This document shows positions 35,131 through 45,717 of a stretch of 64,000 bases of DNA, in pieces. The position numbers and the translations under genes are program-made. The notes beneath the pieces were generated by a model that saw only the letters and a list, made by a program, of their open reading frames with translations, ran no database searches and was not told the DNA's origin. Positions within the stretch are counted from its first letter, which is position 1; every line of letters starts with the position of its first letter. Location of the stretch: NCBI RefSeq assembly GCF_048565625.1, contig NZ_JBLZUR010000002.1, positions 2,294,001-2,358,000 on the forward strand, in the 5' to 3' direction. This stretch comes from JBLZUR01 sp048565625. GTDB taxonomy: Bacteria > Pseudomonadota > Alphaproteobacteria > Sphingomonadales > Sphingomonadaceae.

Positions 35131-36990
35131 TCAACCGCCCGCCAGCACCCGGCGGCCGAGCGCCTGGCAGTCGGCATCGGTCGCCAGCGGCCCTTCATGG
35201 CCGCTGATCTTACGGCCGATCGCCTTCAGGATGTTGCCGACCGACTTCACCTCCGGCGGGATGTCCAGATCCGGCTGCCGCATCGTGCCGATCAGCCGGG
35301 CATTGCCGGGGATGCGGAGCAGCGACCGTCCTTTCGGCGCGCCGGTCAGGTTGAGCGCGATGGTTTCGCCCGGAAAGGCCGCGTCGCCGGTGCCGTGCAG
35401 CTGGCTCTCGCTCGTATCGACCACGAACGGATCCACCGTGCCGCGCCCATTCTTCAGCACCAGTCGCGCGCCGAGGCAGCGGAGCCGCGCCTGATCCCCG
35501 GTCTCCGCGCGGATCGCCTTGCCGATGTCGAAGCCGAGCGCTGCGGCATAGCGGAGCGGCAGGGCGCCATCCCGCACAAACAGGCCGAGCGTCCCGTTGG
35601 ATCGCCCGACCGCCTCACGGATCGTCTCGCCCACGCCGCTCAGTCGGGCGCGGGCCGAGACCTTGCCGGTGACGGCACCGATGTCGCTTTCGAATGACAG
35701 ATAGGTGCCGTCGCTGAGCTTGAGGTCGAGCGTCAGGCGCGGCTCCGGCGGGCCGCCGCGCTGGTCGATCACCGCGCGGCCGGTCACCACGCCGCTCGAC
35801 AGCCGCACCGCGACGGGCTCGATGGTGAGCAGCCGGTGGTCGAGGGTCAGCCTGCCCTTGGCCGCGACGATCGGCGACGGCCCCCTCGCGCTGACGATCG
35901 GGCCGATGGCGAAGCGGATCGTGCCGTCGGTGCGGTCGATCTTGCCGATGTCGATGCGCGTGTTCGGCACCATGCGCGGTCCGATCCGGCGTTCCAAGGC
36001 GGCGGCAGCGGCGCGCGCCTGGGCCGAACTGAGATCGTCGGGATCGAGCTGCGCCATGCGGAGGTCACCGTCCAGCTTCGTGCGGCGCTCCACGCCGCGC
36101 CCGCCGGTCTTCGTCACGGTCAGGTTGGCGGCGAATTTGCTGTGGCCCACCGTTCCGGTCATGCCGGTCACGACCCAGCGGTGGAAGTCATGGCGGATAT
36201 GCGCCTTCAGCGTTACCGGGCGCGTCCGGAACAGTCCTGCTTCGATCACCGCGTCGATCAGCTTCAGATCGTGGGCGCGGGCAGTGACGTCCAGGGTCAT
36301 GCGGTCGGTGTCGAGCGGGCGGTCCATCGTGCCGCGCGCCTCCATCCGCAGCGCCGGCCCGTCGATCAGCGCATGGAACGGCCAGGGTTGGCGCTCTCCG
36401 GAGAGGATAGCGGGACCATCCACGCTCAGCCGCACGGGCGCCCCGCGCACCGTTCCCGTGCCACGCGCCCGCACGCCGCGCGCATCCGCGGCGACATTGG
36501 CCACCAGCCGCCGGTTCTGCCGCGCATCGTCATAGCTGATCCGCGCGCGTCGAATGATCAGGTTGCCGAGGTCCGTCGATCGCGCCCCCGGCTCCCGCTC
36601 GCCCGGCCGATCCCAGTTGGTGCGTCCCTGTTTGTCCCGCGCCAGCGCGAGGGTGAGACCCTCGACGACGATATCGCGCGGCTTCAATCCGCCCGAAAGC
36701 AAGGTCCGGAGCGGCAGGGTCGCCTCGGCGCGCTCGATCCGCGCGAAATCGCCGCGCCCTGCCCAGTCCGCCTGCGCCACGCGCACGCCGCTGATCCGCA
36801 CGCGCGGCGACAGTCCGAAGAAGTCGACGCGTTCGACGGCGGCGATGCTGACCGGACGCCCGAAACGTTCCGCCAGCCGGCTCTCGATCACGCTGCGCAG
36901 CACGCTCCAGGGAAATGCCGCCACGCCGATCAGCAGCAATACCGCCACCGCCGCCGTGATCCCGGCGGCCAACGCCCAACGCCTGTCCAT
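35131..36990 (-). CDS. AsmA family protein
   Basis: 619 residues from ATG 36990 (GTG 37008 also in frame). One N-terminal membrane helix (about 5-27) is followed by the AsmA repeat region (RFGRPVSIAAVERVDFFGLSP, in part) and a C-terminal AsmA_2 domain (GTGDAAFPGETIALNLTGAP). AsmA-like proteins are inner-membrane-anchored, with long periplasmic beta-taco folds, and are thought to move phospholipids to the outer membrane. It is in the middle of the leuB-lysR operon with no obvious functional link. Confidence 0.85.
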   Translation of the reverse strand: MDRRWALAAGITAAVAVLLLIGVAAFPWSVLRSVIESRLAERFGRPVSIAAVERVDFFGLSPRVRISGVRVAQADWAGRGDFARIERAEATLPLRTLLSGGLKPRDIVVEGLTLALARDKQGRTNWDRPGEREPGARSTDLGNLIIRRARISYDDARQNRRLVANVAADARGVRARGTGTVRGAPVRLSVDGPAILSGERQPWPFHALIDGPALRMEARGTMDRPLDTDRMTLDVTARAHDLKLIDAVIEAGLFRTRPVTLKAHIRHDFHRWVVTGMTGTVGHSKFAANLTVTKTGGRGVERRTKLDGDLRMAQLDPDDLSSAQARAAAAALERRIGPRMVPNTRIDIGKIDRTDGTIRFAIGPIVSARGPSPIVAAKGRLTLDHRLLTIEPVAVRLSSGVVTGRAVIDQRGGPPEPRLTLDLKLSDGTYLSFESDIGAVTGKVSARARLSGVGETIREAVGRSNGTLGLFVRDGALPLRYAAALGFDIGKAIRAETGDQARLRCLGARLVLKNGRGTVDPFVVDTSESQLHGTGDAAFPGETIALNLTGAPKGRSLLRIPGNARLIGTMRQPDLDIPPEVKSVGNILKAIGRKISGHEGPLATDADCQALGRRVLAGG

Positions 36991-37011
36991 CCCGGCGATG
37001 ACGCCCACCGG

Positions 37012-37653
37012 CTAGGGATGGTTCCCGGGCGGGATGATCGCCGTCGCGTAGGGCGAATAGTCCCGCCAGCCCATCGCATGGTAGAGCGCGCGACCCTCGG
37101 GGGTGGCGGTCAGGACATGGCGCGCGGCGGCTGAGGCGCATCGTGCCGCCAGCGCGCGGATCAGCAGGGTGCCGAGGCCGCGCCGCCGATGCGCCGGATC
37201 CGTCGCGATCCGGTCGTAGATGAATACGCCGTCATGCTCGACCGCGTATCCGCTCGCGGCGACGAATCCGGCTGCATCCGTTATCACCGTCCGATAACGG
37301 TCGCCCTCGGCCAGGATCGACAGCCGATAGCCCTGCGGTACCTGGCACTCCGCCGCTGCCGGCTCGTCCCAGACCATCATCCAGTTGTCGGAGCCGATCC
37401 GCCATCGCGCCGGCAACTGCGCCAGCAACGCCTCGCCCGGCGCGCAGAGTTTCAGCGCGATATAAGGAGCCTTGATCTCGCGCCCCAGCTCCCGAAGGCC
37501 CTCGGCCGCCGTTGCGAACAGATAACGCCGCTGCTCATCCGGCGCGCCGCTGTCCACGCGCCAGCCGCCATGATCGTCCACCGGCAGCGGCAGCCCGCGC
37601 GAGATCGATCGCGCGGCGAGCCAGGCGCGGACGATATGCGGATCGACGCTCAC
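37012..37653 (-). CDS. GNAT family N-acetyltransferase
   Basis: 213 residues from GTG 37653, eight bases after leuB. The C-terminal half is a GNAT fold with the acetyl-CoA loop in ATDPAHRRRGLGTLLIRALA; the N-terminal half (about 110 residues) is a less conserved domain containing WRIGSDNWMMVWDEPA. The end of the fold is RALYHAMGWRDYSPY. Substrate unknown; operon position might suggest an amino acid or metabolite. Confidence 0.85.
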   Translation of the reverse strand: MSVDPHIVRAWLAARSISRGLPLPVDDHGGWRVDSGAPDEQRRYLFATAAEGLRELGREIKAPYIALKLCAPGEALLAQLPARWRIGSDNWMMVWDEPAAAECQVPQGYRLSILAEGDRYRTVITDAAGFVAASGYAVEHDGVFIYDRIATDPAHRRRGLGTLLIRALAARCASAAARHVLTATPEGRALYHAMGWRDYSPYATAIIPPGNHP

Positions 37654-37661
37654 GCTGTCCG

Positions 37662-38705
37662 CTAAAGGCCCGCGAGCACCGCCTGGCCCATCTGCGCCGT
37701 CGTCATCGCGCCGCCCAGATCGGCCGAACGCGCGCCGCGCGCCAGCGCCTTCGCCACCGCCGCTTCGATGCGGTCGGCCACGTCCGCCTGCCCCAGCGAA
37801 TAGCGCAGCATCATCGCCGCCGACAGGATCGTCGCCAGCGGATTCGCCTTGCCCTGCCCCGCGATGTCCGGGGCGGAACCGTGGATCGGCTCGTACAGGC
37901 CCTTCTGGTTCGCATCGAGGCTGGCCGAGGGCAGCATCCCGATCGACCCCACGCACATGCTCGCCTGGTCGGACAGGATGTCGCCGAACAGGTTGCCCGT
38001 CACGATCACGTCGAACTGGCCGGGATCGCGCACCAGCTGCATCGCGGCGTTGTCGACATACATGTGGCTGAGCGCGATGTCCGGGTACTCGGCCGCGACC
38101 TCGATCACCACGTCCCGCCAGAGCTGAGACGTCTCCAGCACATTCGCCTTATCCACCGAGCACAGCCGGCCGCGCCGCGCCCGCGCCGTCTCGAACCCGA
38201 CACGGGCGATGCGGGCGACCTCGTCCTCGTTATACGACATGATGTCGTATCCCTCGCGGCGGCCGGCACCGGTCTTCCGCATCCCCTTCTCGCCGAAATA
38301 GACGTCGCCGTTCAGCTCGCGGACGATCACCAGGTCGATGCGCGTCGCCACCTCCGGCCGCAGCGCGGAGGCATCGGCGAGTTCGGGGAACAGCTTGGCG
38401 GGGCGGAGATTGGCGAACAGCGCAAGTTCCTTGCGGAGGCCGAGGATCGCCTGCTCGGGCCGCAGATGCCGCTCCAGCGAATCGCAGGTGGGGTCCCCCA
38501 CCGCCCCGAACAGGATCGCATCCGCCCGGCGCGCGAGGTCGAGCGTCGCAGGCGGCAGGGGGTGGCCCTCCGCCTTGTACGCCGCGCCACCGACCGGTGC
38601 CGCCTCGAACGTCAGGTCGCGCGCGCCCGCCGCTTCCAGCACGCGCACCGCCTCGGCCACCACCTCCGGCCCGATCCCGTCACCGGCCAGCAAAGCGATC
38701 AGCAT
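37662..38705 (-). CDS. leuB: 3-isopropylmalate dehydrogenase
   Basis: 347 residues. LeuB oxidises and decarboxylates 3-isopropylmalate with NAD in leucine synthesis. Motifs: LLAGDGIGPEV at the start, VRELNGDVYFGEKGM (Arg and Tyr of the active site), the Lys in CSVDKANVLETS, the metal-binding MYVDNAAMQLVRDPGQFDVIV in part, and EPIHGSAPDIAGQGKANP. First gene of a six-gene reverse-strand operon ending with lysR; leuA, leuC and leuD are not present here. Confidence 0.97.
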   Translation of the reverse strand: MLIALLAGDGIGPEVVAEAVRVLEAAGARDLTFEAAPVGGAAYKAEGHPLPPATLDLARRADAILFGAVGDPTCDSLERHLRPEQAILGLRKELALFANLRPAKLFPELADASALRPEVATRIDLVIVRELNGDVYFGEKGMRKTGAGRREGYDIMSYNEDEVARIARVGFETARARRGRLCSVDKANVLETSQLWRDVVIEVAAEYPDIALSHMYVDNAAMQLVRDPGQFDVIVTGNLFGDILSDQASMCVGSIGMLPSASLDANQKGLYEPIHGSAPDIAGQGKANPLATILSAAMMLRYSLGQADVADRIEAAVAKALARGARSADLGGAMTTAQMGQAVLAGL

Positions 38706-38827
38706 GTCGAACTCTCCCCACGAAAACCGCGCGAGGCCATGCCCGCAGCAACACTGCGGTTCAAGCCGGGGCTTGGCGGCTGGAAGTACACCGGATAGGC
38801 TTTTCCATCAGCTTCCGGGGGGACGCC

Positions 38828-40357
38828 TTGAGACAATTTCTTTCCATAGCGATCGCGTCGCTGATGCTCGTCACTGTGCCCGCGCATGCCGCGTGGATGG
38901 AGGCGAGCAGCAATCATTTCGTGATCTACGCCGATGCTAAGGAGACCTGGATACGGGCTTTCGCCGAGAAGCTCGAATCCGTCGACGCCGGCATCCGTAC
39001 GCTGATGAGCCTCGGCAATCCCGAGAGCGAACGTTCGAACCGCCTTCGCATCTACGTCGTCAACAACGAGGCCAGCGTTCAGCGGCTATGCGGCAAGAGC
39101 TGCAAGAACGTGTCTGGCTTCTACACGCCGCGTGCAGGCGGCTCGATCGTGTTCACGCCGAAGCGGACGGACGGCGGGGATGTTTTCGACGAGGATGTCG
39201 TCCTCTTTCACGAATACGGCCACCACATGCTCTTCCGCAATTGGGCCGCGGCCTATCCCGCCTGGTATACCGAGGGCTTCGCCGAGTTCGTGTCGACGGC
39301 GACGGTAGGCAAGGACAAGAGGGTGACGATCGGCGCCGCGGCTCAGCATCGCGCCTACAGCCTGTTCAACTACACCATGCCGGTCTCGGATCTGCTGGAA
39401 AAGGGCGTCCAATTCGGCAAGAACGGCCTGGACAATGACGCGCTCTACGGGCGCGGCTGGCTACTCACCCATTATCTGACGATGGAGAATGCGCGCGCCG
39501 GGCAGCTTGGCCGCTACCTCGGCCTGCTGAATGCCGGAACGCCCAGTTTAAAGGCGGCCATGCAGGCGTTCGGAGACCTGAAAGCGCTCGACCGCGATCT
39601 GAACAGCTATCTCCGCCGTAGCCGGATCAGCGTGTTCGCTCTCCCGGCCAAGATGCTGACTGTCGGCGAGATCCGCGTCCGCCCCCTCTCCGCCGGAGCC
39701 GGAGCGATCATGCCGACGCGGATGCGGTCCGATCGCGGTGTAAACGAGGTGGAGGCGGCTGAAGTCGTCAAGGAAGCGCGCCGCATTGCGGACGCCTTCC
39801 CCACTGACAGCTTCGTGCAGTCCGTACTCGCCGAGGCCGAGTACGACGTCGGAAATCTGGACGCGGCCGACGCCGCCGCCGATCGCGCGATCGCCGCCGA
39901 CCCGAAGAATGCCGACGCATTTATCTACAAAGGCCTTGTGGCGCACCGCCGCGCGACGGCGGCTCACGCCGACGCGGCCGTTTGGAAGGCGGCACGCGGC
40001 TGGTACATCAAGGCGAACCGCATCGACACTGGCAATGCGAAAGCACCGTTCCTGTTCTACAACTCGTTCTATACGGCTGGGGTGGAGCCGACGCCCAACG
40101 CCGTGGACGGGCTGCTCGCTGCCTTTCAACTTGCGCCGGAAGATCCGGAGTTGCGATATGCGGCCGCCTACGAACTGCTCCGGCGAAAGGAAGGCTCGAC
40201 CGCGAAGGCCGTTCTTTCAGTGCTCGCCTTCGATCCGCATCGCCCCCCGAGCAAACGCCTCCAGAGCGCCCTATCACTAATCGATGCAGGCAAGCTTGAT
40301 GACGCGAGCGCTGCCCTGCGCAGCACCGCCGACGCCGGGGAAGAGAACGAGGGCTGA
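38828..40357 (+). CDS. Secreted HExxH metallopeptidase-like protein with TPR-type C-terminus
   Basis: 509 residues from a TTG start at 38828, which is preceded by GGGGGAC and opens a clear signal peptide (cleaved after AHA, about residue 21). Residues 25-160 resemble DUF1570-type gluzincins: the zinc motif HEYGH is at 128-132, and EGFAEF (Glu149) is the likely third ligand. The C-terminal 200 residues hold repeated Ala-rich helical pairs (ADAAADRAIAADPKNADAFI) of tetratricopeptide type. Two Cys (88, 92) lie close together. It is divergent from leuB by 122 bases. Proteolytic activity is inferred from the motif only. Confidence 0.78.
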   Translation: MRQFLSIAIASLMLVTVPAHAAWMEASSNHFVIYADAKETWIRAFAEKLESVDAGIRTLMSLGNPESERSNRLRIYVVNNEASVQRLCGKSCKNVSGFYTPRAGGSIVFTPKRTDGGDVFDEDVVLFHEYGHHMLFRNWAAAYPAWYTEGFAEFVSTATVGKDKRVTIGAAAQHRAYSLFNYTMPVSDLLEKGVQFGKNGLDNDALYGRGWLLTHYLTMENARAGQLGRYLGLLNAGTPSLKAAMQAFGDLKALDRDLNSYLRRSRISVFALPAKMLTVGEIRVRPLSAGAGAIMPTRMRSDRGVNEVEAAEVVKEARRIADAFPTDSFVQSVLAEAEYDVGNLDAADAAADRAIAADPKNADAFIYKGLVAHRRATAAHADAAVWKAARGWYIKANRIDTGNAKAPFLFYNSFYTAGVEPTPNAVDGLLAAFQLAPEDPELRYAAAYELLRRKEGSTAKAVLSVLAFDPHRPPSKRLQSALSLIDAGKLDDASAALRSTADAGEENEG

Positions 40358-40419
40358 GGCATGCACATGCGCAACCTTGCATCCCGCCGAACCCCCTGCT
40401 AACCGCCCCACGACAGGCC

Positions 40420-40446
40420 GGGACGCCCTTGTGGCGCCCCGTTTTT
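40420..40446 (+). terminator. Candidate terminator after the HExxH/TPR gene
   Basis: GGGACGCC and GGCGCCCC form an eight-base stem with one A-C mismatch and a five-base loop, followed by GTTTTT. It lies between the stop at 40357 and atpH at 40502, so it would isolate the atp operon from upstream transcription. Confidence 0.55.
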
Positions 40447-40501
40447 CGCATGAGCCGAAAGACGAGCGCCTCAGGGGAACATCGAGAGGGAACGCGGGCG
40501 C

Positions 40502-41056
40502 GTGGAGATTTCCAGCGGCATTCAGGCCAGTCTTTCAGGGCGTTACGCCCTGGCCCTGTTCGACCTTGCCCGCGAATCGAAGGCGGTCGATGCCGTTTCG
40601 AAGAGCCTCGCGACGGTGAAGGCCGCGCTCGCCGAATCCGCCGACCTCCGCCTGCTGACCGCAAGCCCCGCCGTTTCCCGCGATGACGCCGCCCGGGCGA
40701 TCGCCGCCGTCGCCAAGTCGCTCGACCTCGACGAGCTGACCGTCCGCTTCCTCGGCGTACTGGCAACGAACGGCCGGCTGGCCGCGCTGAAGAACGTGAT
40801 TCGCGACTTCGCCGCGCTCGCTACCGCGCATCGCGGCGAGACGACGGCCGCCGTCACCTCTGCCCACGCGCTGGATGACGAGCAGGTCGCCGCCCTCAAG
40901 CAGCAGCTTCGTACCCGTTTCGGCCGCGAGGTCGCCGTCGACCTCACCGTCGACCCCGCCATTCTCGGCGGCCTGATCGTCAAGGTCGGCAGCCAGCAGA
41001 TCGACAGTTCGATCCGCACCAAACTGAACGCCCTCGCGCACGCGATGAAAGGATAA
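40502..41056 (+). CDS. atpH: ATP synthase F1 subunit delta
   Basis: 184 residues from GTG 40502. The subunit links F1 to the peripheral stalk. The N-terminal helical domain (SLSGRYALALFDLARES) and the C-terminal ILGGLIVKVGSQQIDSSIR are the family signatures. First gene of the F1 operon; the F0 genes (atpIBEF) are not here, the usual split in alphaproteobacteria. Confidence 0.96.
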   Translation: MEISSGIQASLSGRYALALFDLARESKAVDAVSKSLATVKAALAESADLRLLTASPAVSRDDAARAIAAVAKSLDLDELTVRFLGVLATNGRLAALKNVIRDFAALATAHRGETTAAVTSAHALDDEQVAALKQQLRTRFGREVAVDLTVDPAILGGLIVKVGSQQIDSSIRTKLNALAHAMKG

Positions 41057-41060
41057 GAAG

Positions 41061-42590
<1,530 letters not shown>

Positions 42591-42609
42591 GCAGTTCGCT
42601 CAATTAGGG

Positions 42610-42674
42610 TGTCACCCCAGCGAAGGCCGGGGTCGCTCGATGTCAGGGAGATGCCAGCCTTCGCTGGCATGACG
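42610..42674. repeat. Family B palindromic repeat inside the atp operon, between atpA and atpG
   Basis: GTCACCCCAGCGAAGGCCGG at the left and CCTTCGCTGGCATGACG at the right are inverted. It fills almost the whole 97-base gap and would fold as an mRNA hairpin between two subunit genes that are needed in different amounts. Confidence 0.85.
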
Positions 42675-42687
42675 CTGAAGGGACAAG

Positions 42688-43566
42688 ATGGCCAGCCTCA
42701 AGGCACTCAAGATCCGCATCGCTTCGGTGAAGTCGACGCAGAAGATCACCAAGGCGATGAAGATGGTCGCCGCGGCGAAGCTGCGCCGCGCGCAGGCGGC
42801 GGCCGAGGCCGGCCGTCCCTATGCCGAGCGGCTGGCGATGGTGATGTCCTCGCTCGCCTCCAAGGTCACCATCGGTCCGGAGAGCCCCAAGCTGCTCGCC
42901 GGCACCGGGCGCGACCAGGTCCACCTCCTGGTCGTCGCGACGTCGGAGCGGGGCCTTGCCGGCGCGTTCAACGCGAACATCGTGCGCGCGGCGCGCAAGA
43001 AGGCGGATCAGCTGATCGCCGAGGGGAAGACGGTCCGCTTCTACCTGATTGGCAAGAAGGGTCGGCCGGTGATCGCCCGTACCTTCCCCGGCACGATCGT
43101 CCATCAGGTCGACCAGACCCACATCAAGAACGTCGCCTTCACCGATGCGCTCGAAGTCACGCAGGACCTCACCGCCCGTTTCGAAGCCGGCGAGTTCGAC
43201 GTCGCGCATCTGTTCTACGCCAAGTTCCAGTCGGCGCTGGTGCAGATCCCGACCGAGCAGCAGATCATCCCCGTCCAGATCCCGGCCGCGAGCGAGGCCA
43301 GCGGCGTATCGGCGGTGACCGAGTATGAGCCGGATGAGGAGTCGATCCTCGCCGAGCTGCTGCCGCGCAACATCGCAATCCAGCTGTTCCGCGCCTTCCT
43401 GGAGAATGCCGCGTCCGAACAGGGCAGCCGCATGACCGCGATGGACAACGCGACGCGCAACGCCGGCGACATGATTAACAAGCTGACCATCCAGTACAAC
43501 CGCACCCGCCAGGCCGCGATCACGACCGAGCTGGTGGAAATCATCTCGGGCGCGGAAGCGCTCTGA
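42688..43566 (+). CDS. atpG: ATP synthase F1 subunit gamma
   Basis: 292 residues. The N-terminal helix (IRIASVKSTQKITKAMKMVA) and C-terminal helix (NKLTIQYNRTRQAAITTELV) form the rotating central coiled coil. The ATG at 42688 lies 14 bases after the repeat. One copy per F1 complex, against three of alpha and beta. Confidence 0.98.
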   Translation: MASLKALKIRIASVKSTQKITKAMKMVAAAKLRRAQAAAEAGRPYAERLAMVMSSLASKVTIGPESPKLLAGTGRDQVHLLVVATSERGLAGAFNANIVRAARKKADQLIAEGKTVRFYLIGKKGRPVIARTFPGTIVHQVDQTHIKNVAFTDALEVTQDLTARFEAGEFDVAHLFYAKFQSALVQIPTEQQIIPVQIPAASEASGVSAVTEYEPDEESILAELLPRNIAIQLFRAFLENAASEQGSRMTAMDNATRNAGDMINKLTIQYNRTRQAAITTELVEIISGAEAL

Positions 43567-43573
43567 ATTCAGC

Positions 43574-43656
43574 CGTCACCCCAGCGAAGGCTGGGGTCGC
43601 GTCGAAACGAAGGACATGGCCCGCGACGGGCGATCCCAGCTTTCGCTGGGATGACG
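43574..43656. repeat. Family B palindromic repeat inside the atp operon, between atpG and atpD
   Basis: CGTCACCCCAGCGAAGGCTG and CAGCTTTCGCTGGGATGACG form the inverted ends. It starts eight bases after the atpG stop and ends 25 bases before the atpD start. Confidence 0.85.
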
Positions 43657-43681
43657 AAGGTAGAAGGCAGGAAGAACGAGC

Positions 43682-45142
43682 ATGGCAACCGATCTCTCAT
43701 TCGCCACGAACAACGTGGGCCGCATCAGCCAGGTCATCGGCGCCGTCGTCGACGTGACCTTCCCCGACGCGCTGCCGGCGATCCTCTCGGCGCTGGAAAC
43801 CACCAACCAGGGCCAGCGCCTCGTCCTCGAGGTCGCGCAGCACCTCGGCGAGAACACCGTCCGCACCATCGCGATGGATTCGACCGAGGGTCTGACCCGC
43901 GGTCAGGAGGTCACCGACACCGGATCGCAGATCCGCGTGCCCGTCGGCCCGAAGACGCTCGGCCGTATCCTCAACGTCGTCGGTGAGCCGATCGACGAGC
44001 GCGGTCCCGTCGGCACGGACCTCTCCGCCCCCATCCACGCCAAGGCCCCTGAGTTCGTCGATCAGTCGACCGAAAGCTCGATCCTCGTCACCGGCATCAA
44101 GGTCATCGACCTCCTCGCCCCCTATTCGAAGGGCGGCAAGATCGGCCTGTTCGGCGGCGCGGGCGTCGGCAAGACCGTGCTGATCCAGGAGCTGATCAAC
44201 AACATCGCCAAGGGCCATGGCGGCACCTCGGTGTTCGCGGGCGTCGGTGAGCGGACCCGCGAGGGCAACGATCTCTATCACGAGTTCCTCGACGCGGGCG
44301 TCATCGCCAAGGATGCCGAGGGCAACGCCATCTCCGAAGGCTCCAAGGTCGCCCTCGTTTATGGCCAGATGAACGAGCCGCCGGGGGCCCGCGCCCGCGT
44401 TGCCCTCTCCGGCCTGACCATCGCCGAGTACTTCCGCGACCAGGAGGGCCAGGACGTGCTCTTCTTCGTCGACAACATCTTCCGCTTCACCCAGGCGGGC
44501 GCGGAAGTGTCGGCGCTCCTCGGCCGCATCCCCTCGGCCGTGGGCTACCAGCCGACCCTGTCGACCGACATGGGGGCGCTGCAGGAGCGGATCACCTCGA
44601 CCAACAAGGGATCGATCACCTCGGTGCAGGCGATCTACGTCCCCGCCGACGACTTGACCGATCCGGCGCCGGCGACCTCCTTCGCCCATCTCGACGCGAC
44701 GACCGTGCTCAACCGCGCGATCTCGGAGCTGGGCATCTACCCGGCCGTCGACCCGCTCGATTCGACCAGCCGCGTGCTGGAGCCGCGCATCGTGGGGCAA
44801 GAGCATTACGAGACCGCCCGCGCGGTTCAGGAGACGCTGCAGAAGTACAAGTCGCTGCAGGACATCATCGCCATCCTTGGCATGGACGAGCTGTCCGAAG
44901 AGGATAAGCTGACCGTCAGCCGCGCCCGCAAGATCCAGCGCTTCCTTTCTCAGCCGTTCCACGTCGCCGAGGTCTTCACCGGCATCAGCGGCAAGTTCGT
45001 GCAGATCGAGGACACCGTGAAGTCGTTCAAGGCGGTGGTCGAGGGCGAGTACGATCACCTGCCGGAAGCCGCCTTCTACATGGTCGGCGGCATCGACGAG
45101 GCGGTCGCGAAGGCGCAGAAGCTCGCGGCCGAGGCCGCCTGA
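43682..45142 (+). CDS. atpD: ATP synthase F1 subunit beta
   Basis: 486 residues. The catalytic P-loop GGAGVGKT, the catalytic Glu in AGVGERTREGNDLYHE, the DELSEED lever (here ELSEEDK) and the signature PSAVGYQPTL are present. The gene is followed at four bases by an unknown gene and only then by atpC. Confidence 0.98.
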   Translation: MATDLSFATNNVGRISQVIGAVVDVTFPDALPAILSALETTNQGQRLVLEVAQHLGENTVRTIAMDSTEGLTRGQEVTDTGSQIRVPVGPKTLGRILNVVGEPIDERGPVGTDLSAPIHAKAPEFVDQSTESSILVTGIKVIDLLAPYSKGGKIGLFGGAGVGKTVLIQELINNIAKGHGGTSVFAGVGERTREGNDLYHEFLDAGVIAKDAEGNAISEGSKVALVYGQMNEPPGARARVALSGLTIAEYFRDQEGQDVLFFVDNIFRFTQAGAEVSALLGRIPSAVGYQPTLSTDMGALQERITSTNKGSITSVQAIYVPADDLTDPAPATSFAHLDATTVLNRAISELGIYPAVDPLDSTSRVLEPRIVGQEHYETARAVQETLQKYKSLQDIIAILGMDELSEEDKLTVSRARKIQRFLSQPFHVAEVFTGISGKFVQIEDTVKSFKAVVEGEYDHLPEAAFYMVGGIDEAVAKAQKLAAEAA

Positions 45143-45146
45143 CACG

Positions 45147-45716
45147 ATGGCATTCGGCGGCCTGATTGCTCTGGCGGCTGCGGCGGCGAACACGCCCGCC
45201 GCGCTGCCCGTGCATCAGGTCTCCGCAAGGCCGCTGGTGGCGCGCCTTTCCACCGCGATCGGCGCCTGCATGGCGCGGATGGTCACGCCGGCGGGCTTCG
45301 CCGTCTCTGCGGCCGATGGGCTGCATAGCGGCGGCGCGGTGCCGATGCTGGCGAACGTGCCCGCTCCGCCGGACTGGGGCCAGGCGAGCGACTATCGGGT
45401 GGACGGCGGCGATGGCGTGGTCTGGGTCACGAGCTATGCGGACAGGGACGTCTGCCGCGTCTTCGCCGGCGACAATCCCGGTGTCCCCGCCGCGCGTGGC
45501 CTCCTGGCGGCATCGTTGCTGCAATCCGGTGCCTGGACGTCGGAGAGCCCGCTGAAGCTGGCGCAAGGCACTGGCCAGGTGGCGCTCGACAGGTTCCGGT
45601 CGGTCGCCGTGCCCGGCGTGAAGATGATGTTCAGCGGCCCTGCCCGCTCCATGAACGACGGCAGCGGCCTGCAATTGCTGGTCGTCGTCAGCAAGTCAGA
45701 GAAAGCGAATCACTGA
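45147..45716 (+). CDS. Unknown protein encoded between atpD and atpC
   Basis: 189 residues. ATG at 45147, four bases after atpD; its stop is one base before the atpC start, so it is a true operon member. The N-terminus (MAFGGLIALAAAAANTPAA) reads like a weak signal peptide or hydrophobic helix. The rest is a compact soluble domain with two cysteines (ACMARM and DVCRVF), VVWVTSYADRD and a C-terminal LQLLVVVSK strand; the alternating strand pattern is plausible for a small alpha/beta fold. I do not recognise a family. It is unlike AtpC, AtpI or any F1 inhibitor I know. If exported it would not meet F1; if not, it could affect assembly or regulation. Confidence 0.8.
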   Translation: MAFGGLIALAAAAANTPAALPVHQVSARPLVARLSTAIGACMARMVTPAGFAVSAADGLHSGGAVPMLANVPAPPDWGQASDYRVDGGDGVVWVTSYADRDVCRVFAGDNPGVPAARGLLAASLLQSGAWTSESPLKLAQGTGQVALDRFRSVAVPGVKMMFSGPARSMNDGSGLQLLVVVSKSEKANH

Positions 45717-45717
45717 G

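Noticed and set aside
43697..45193. Minus-strand open frame antisense to atpD
   Set aside because: Shadow frame; atpD is unambiguous.
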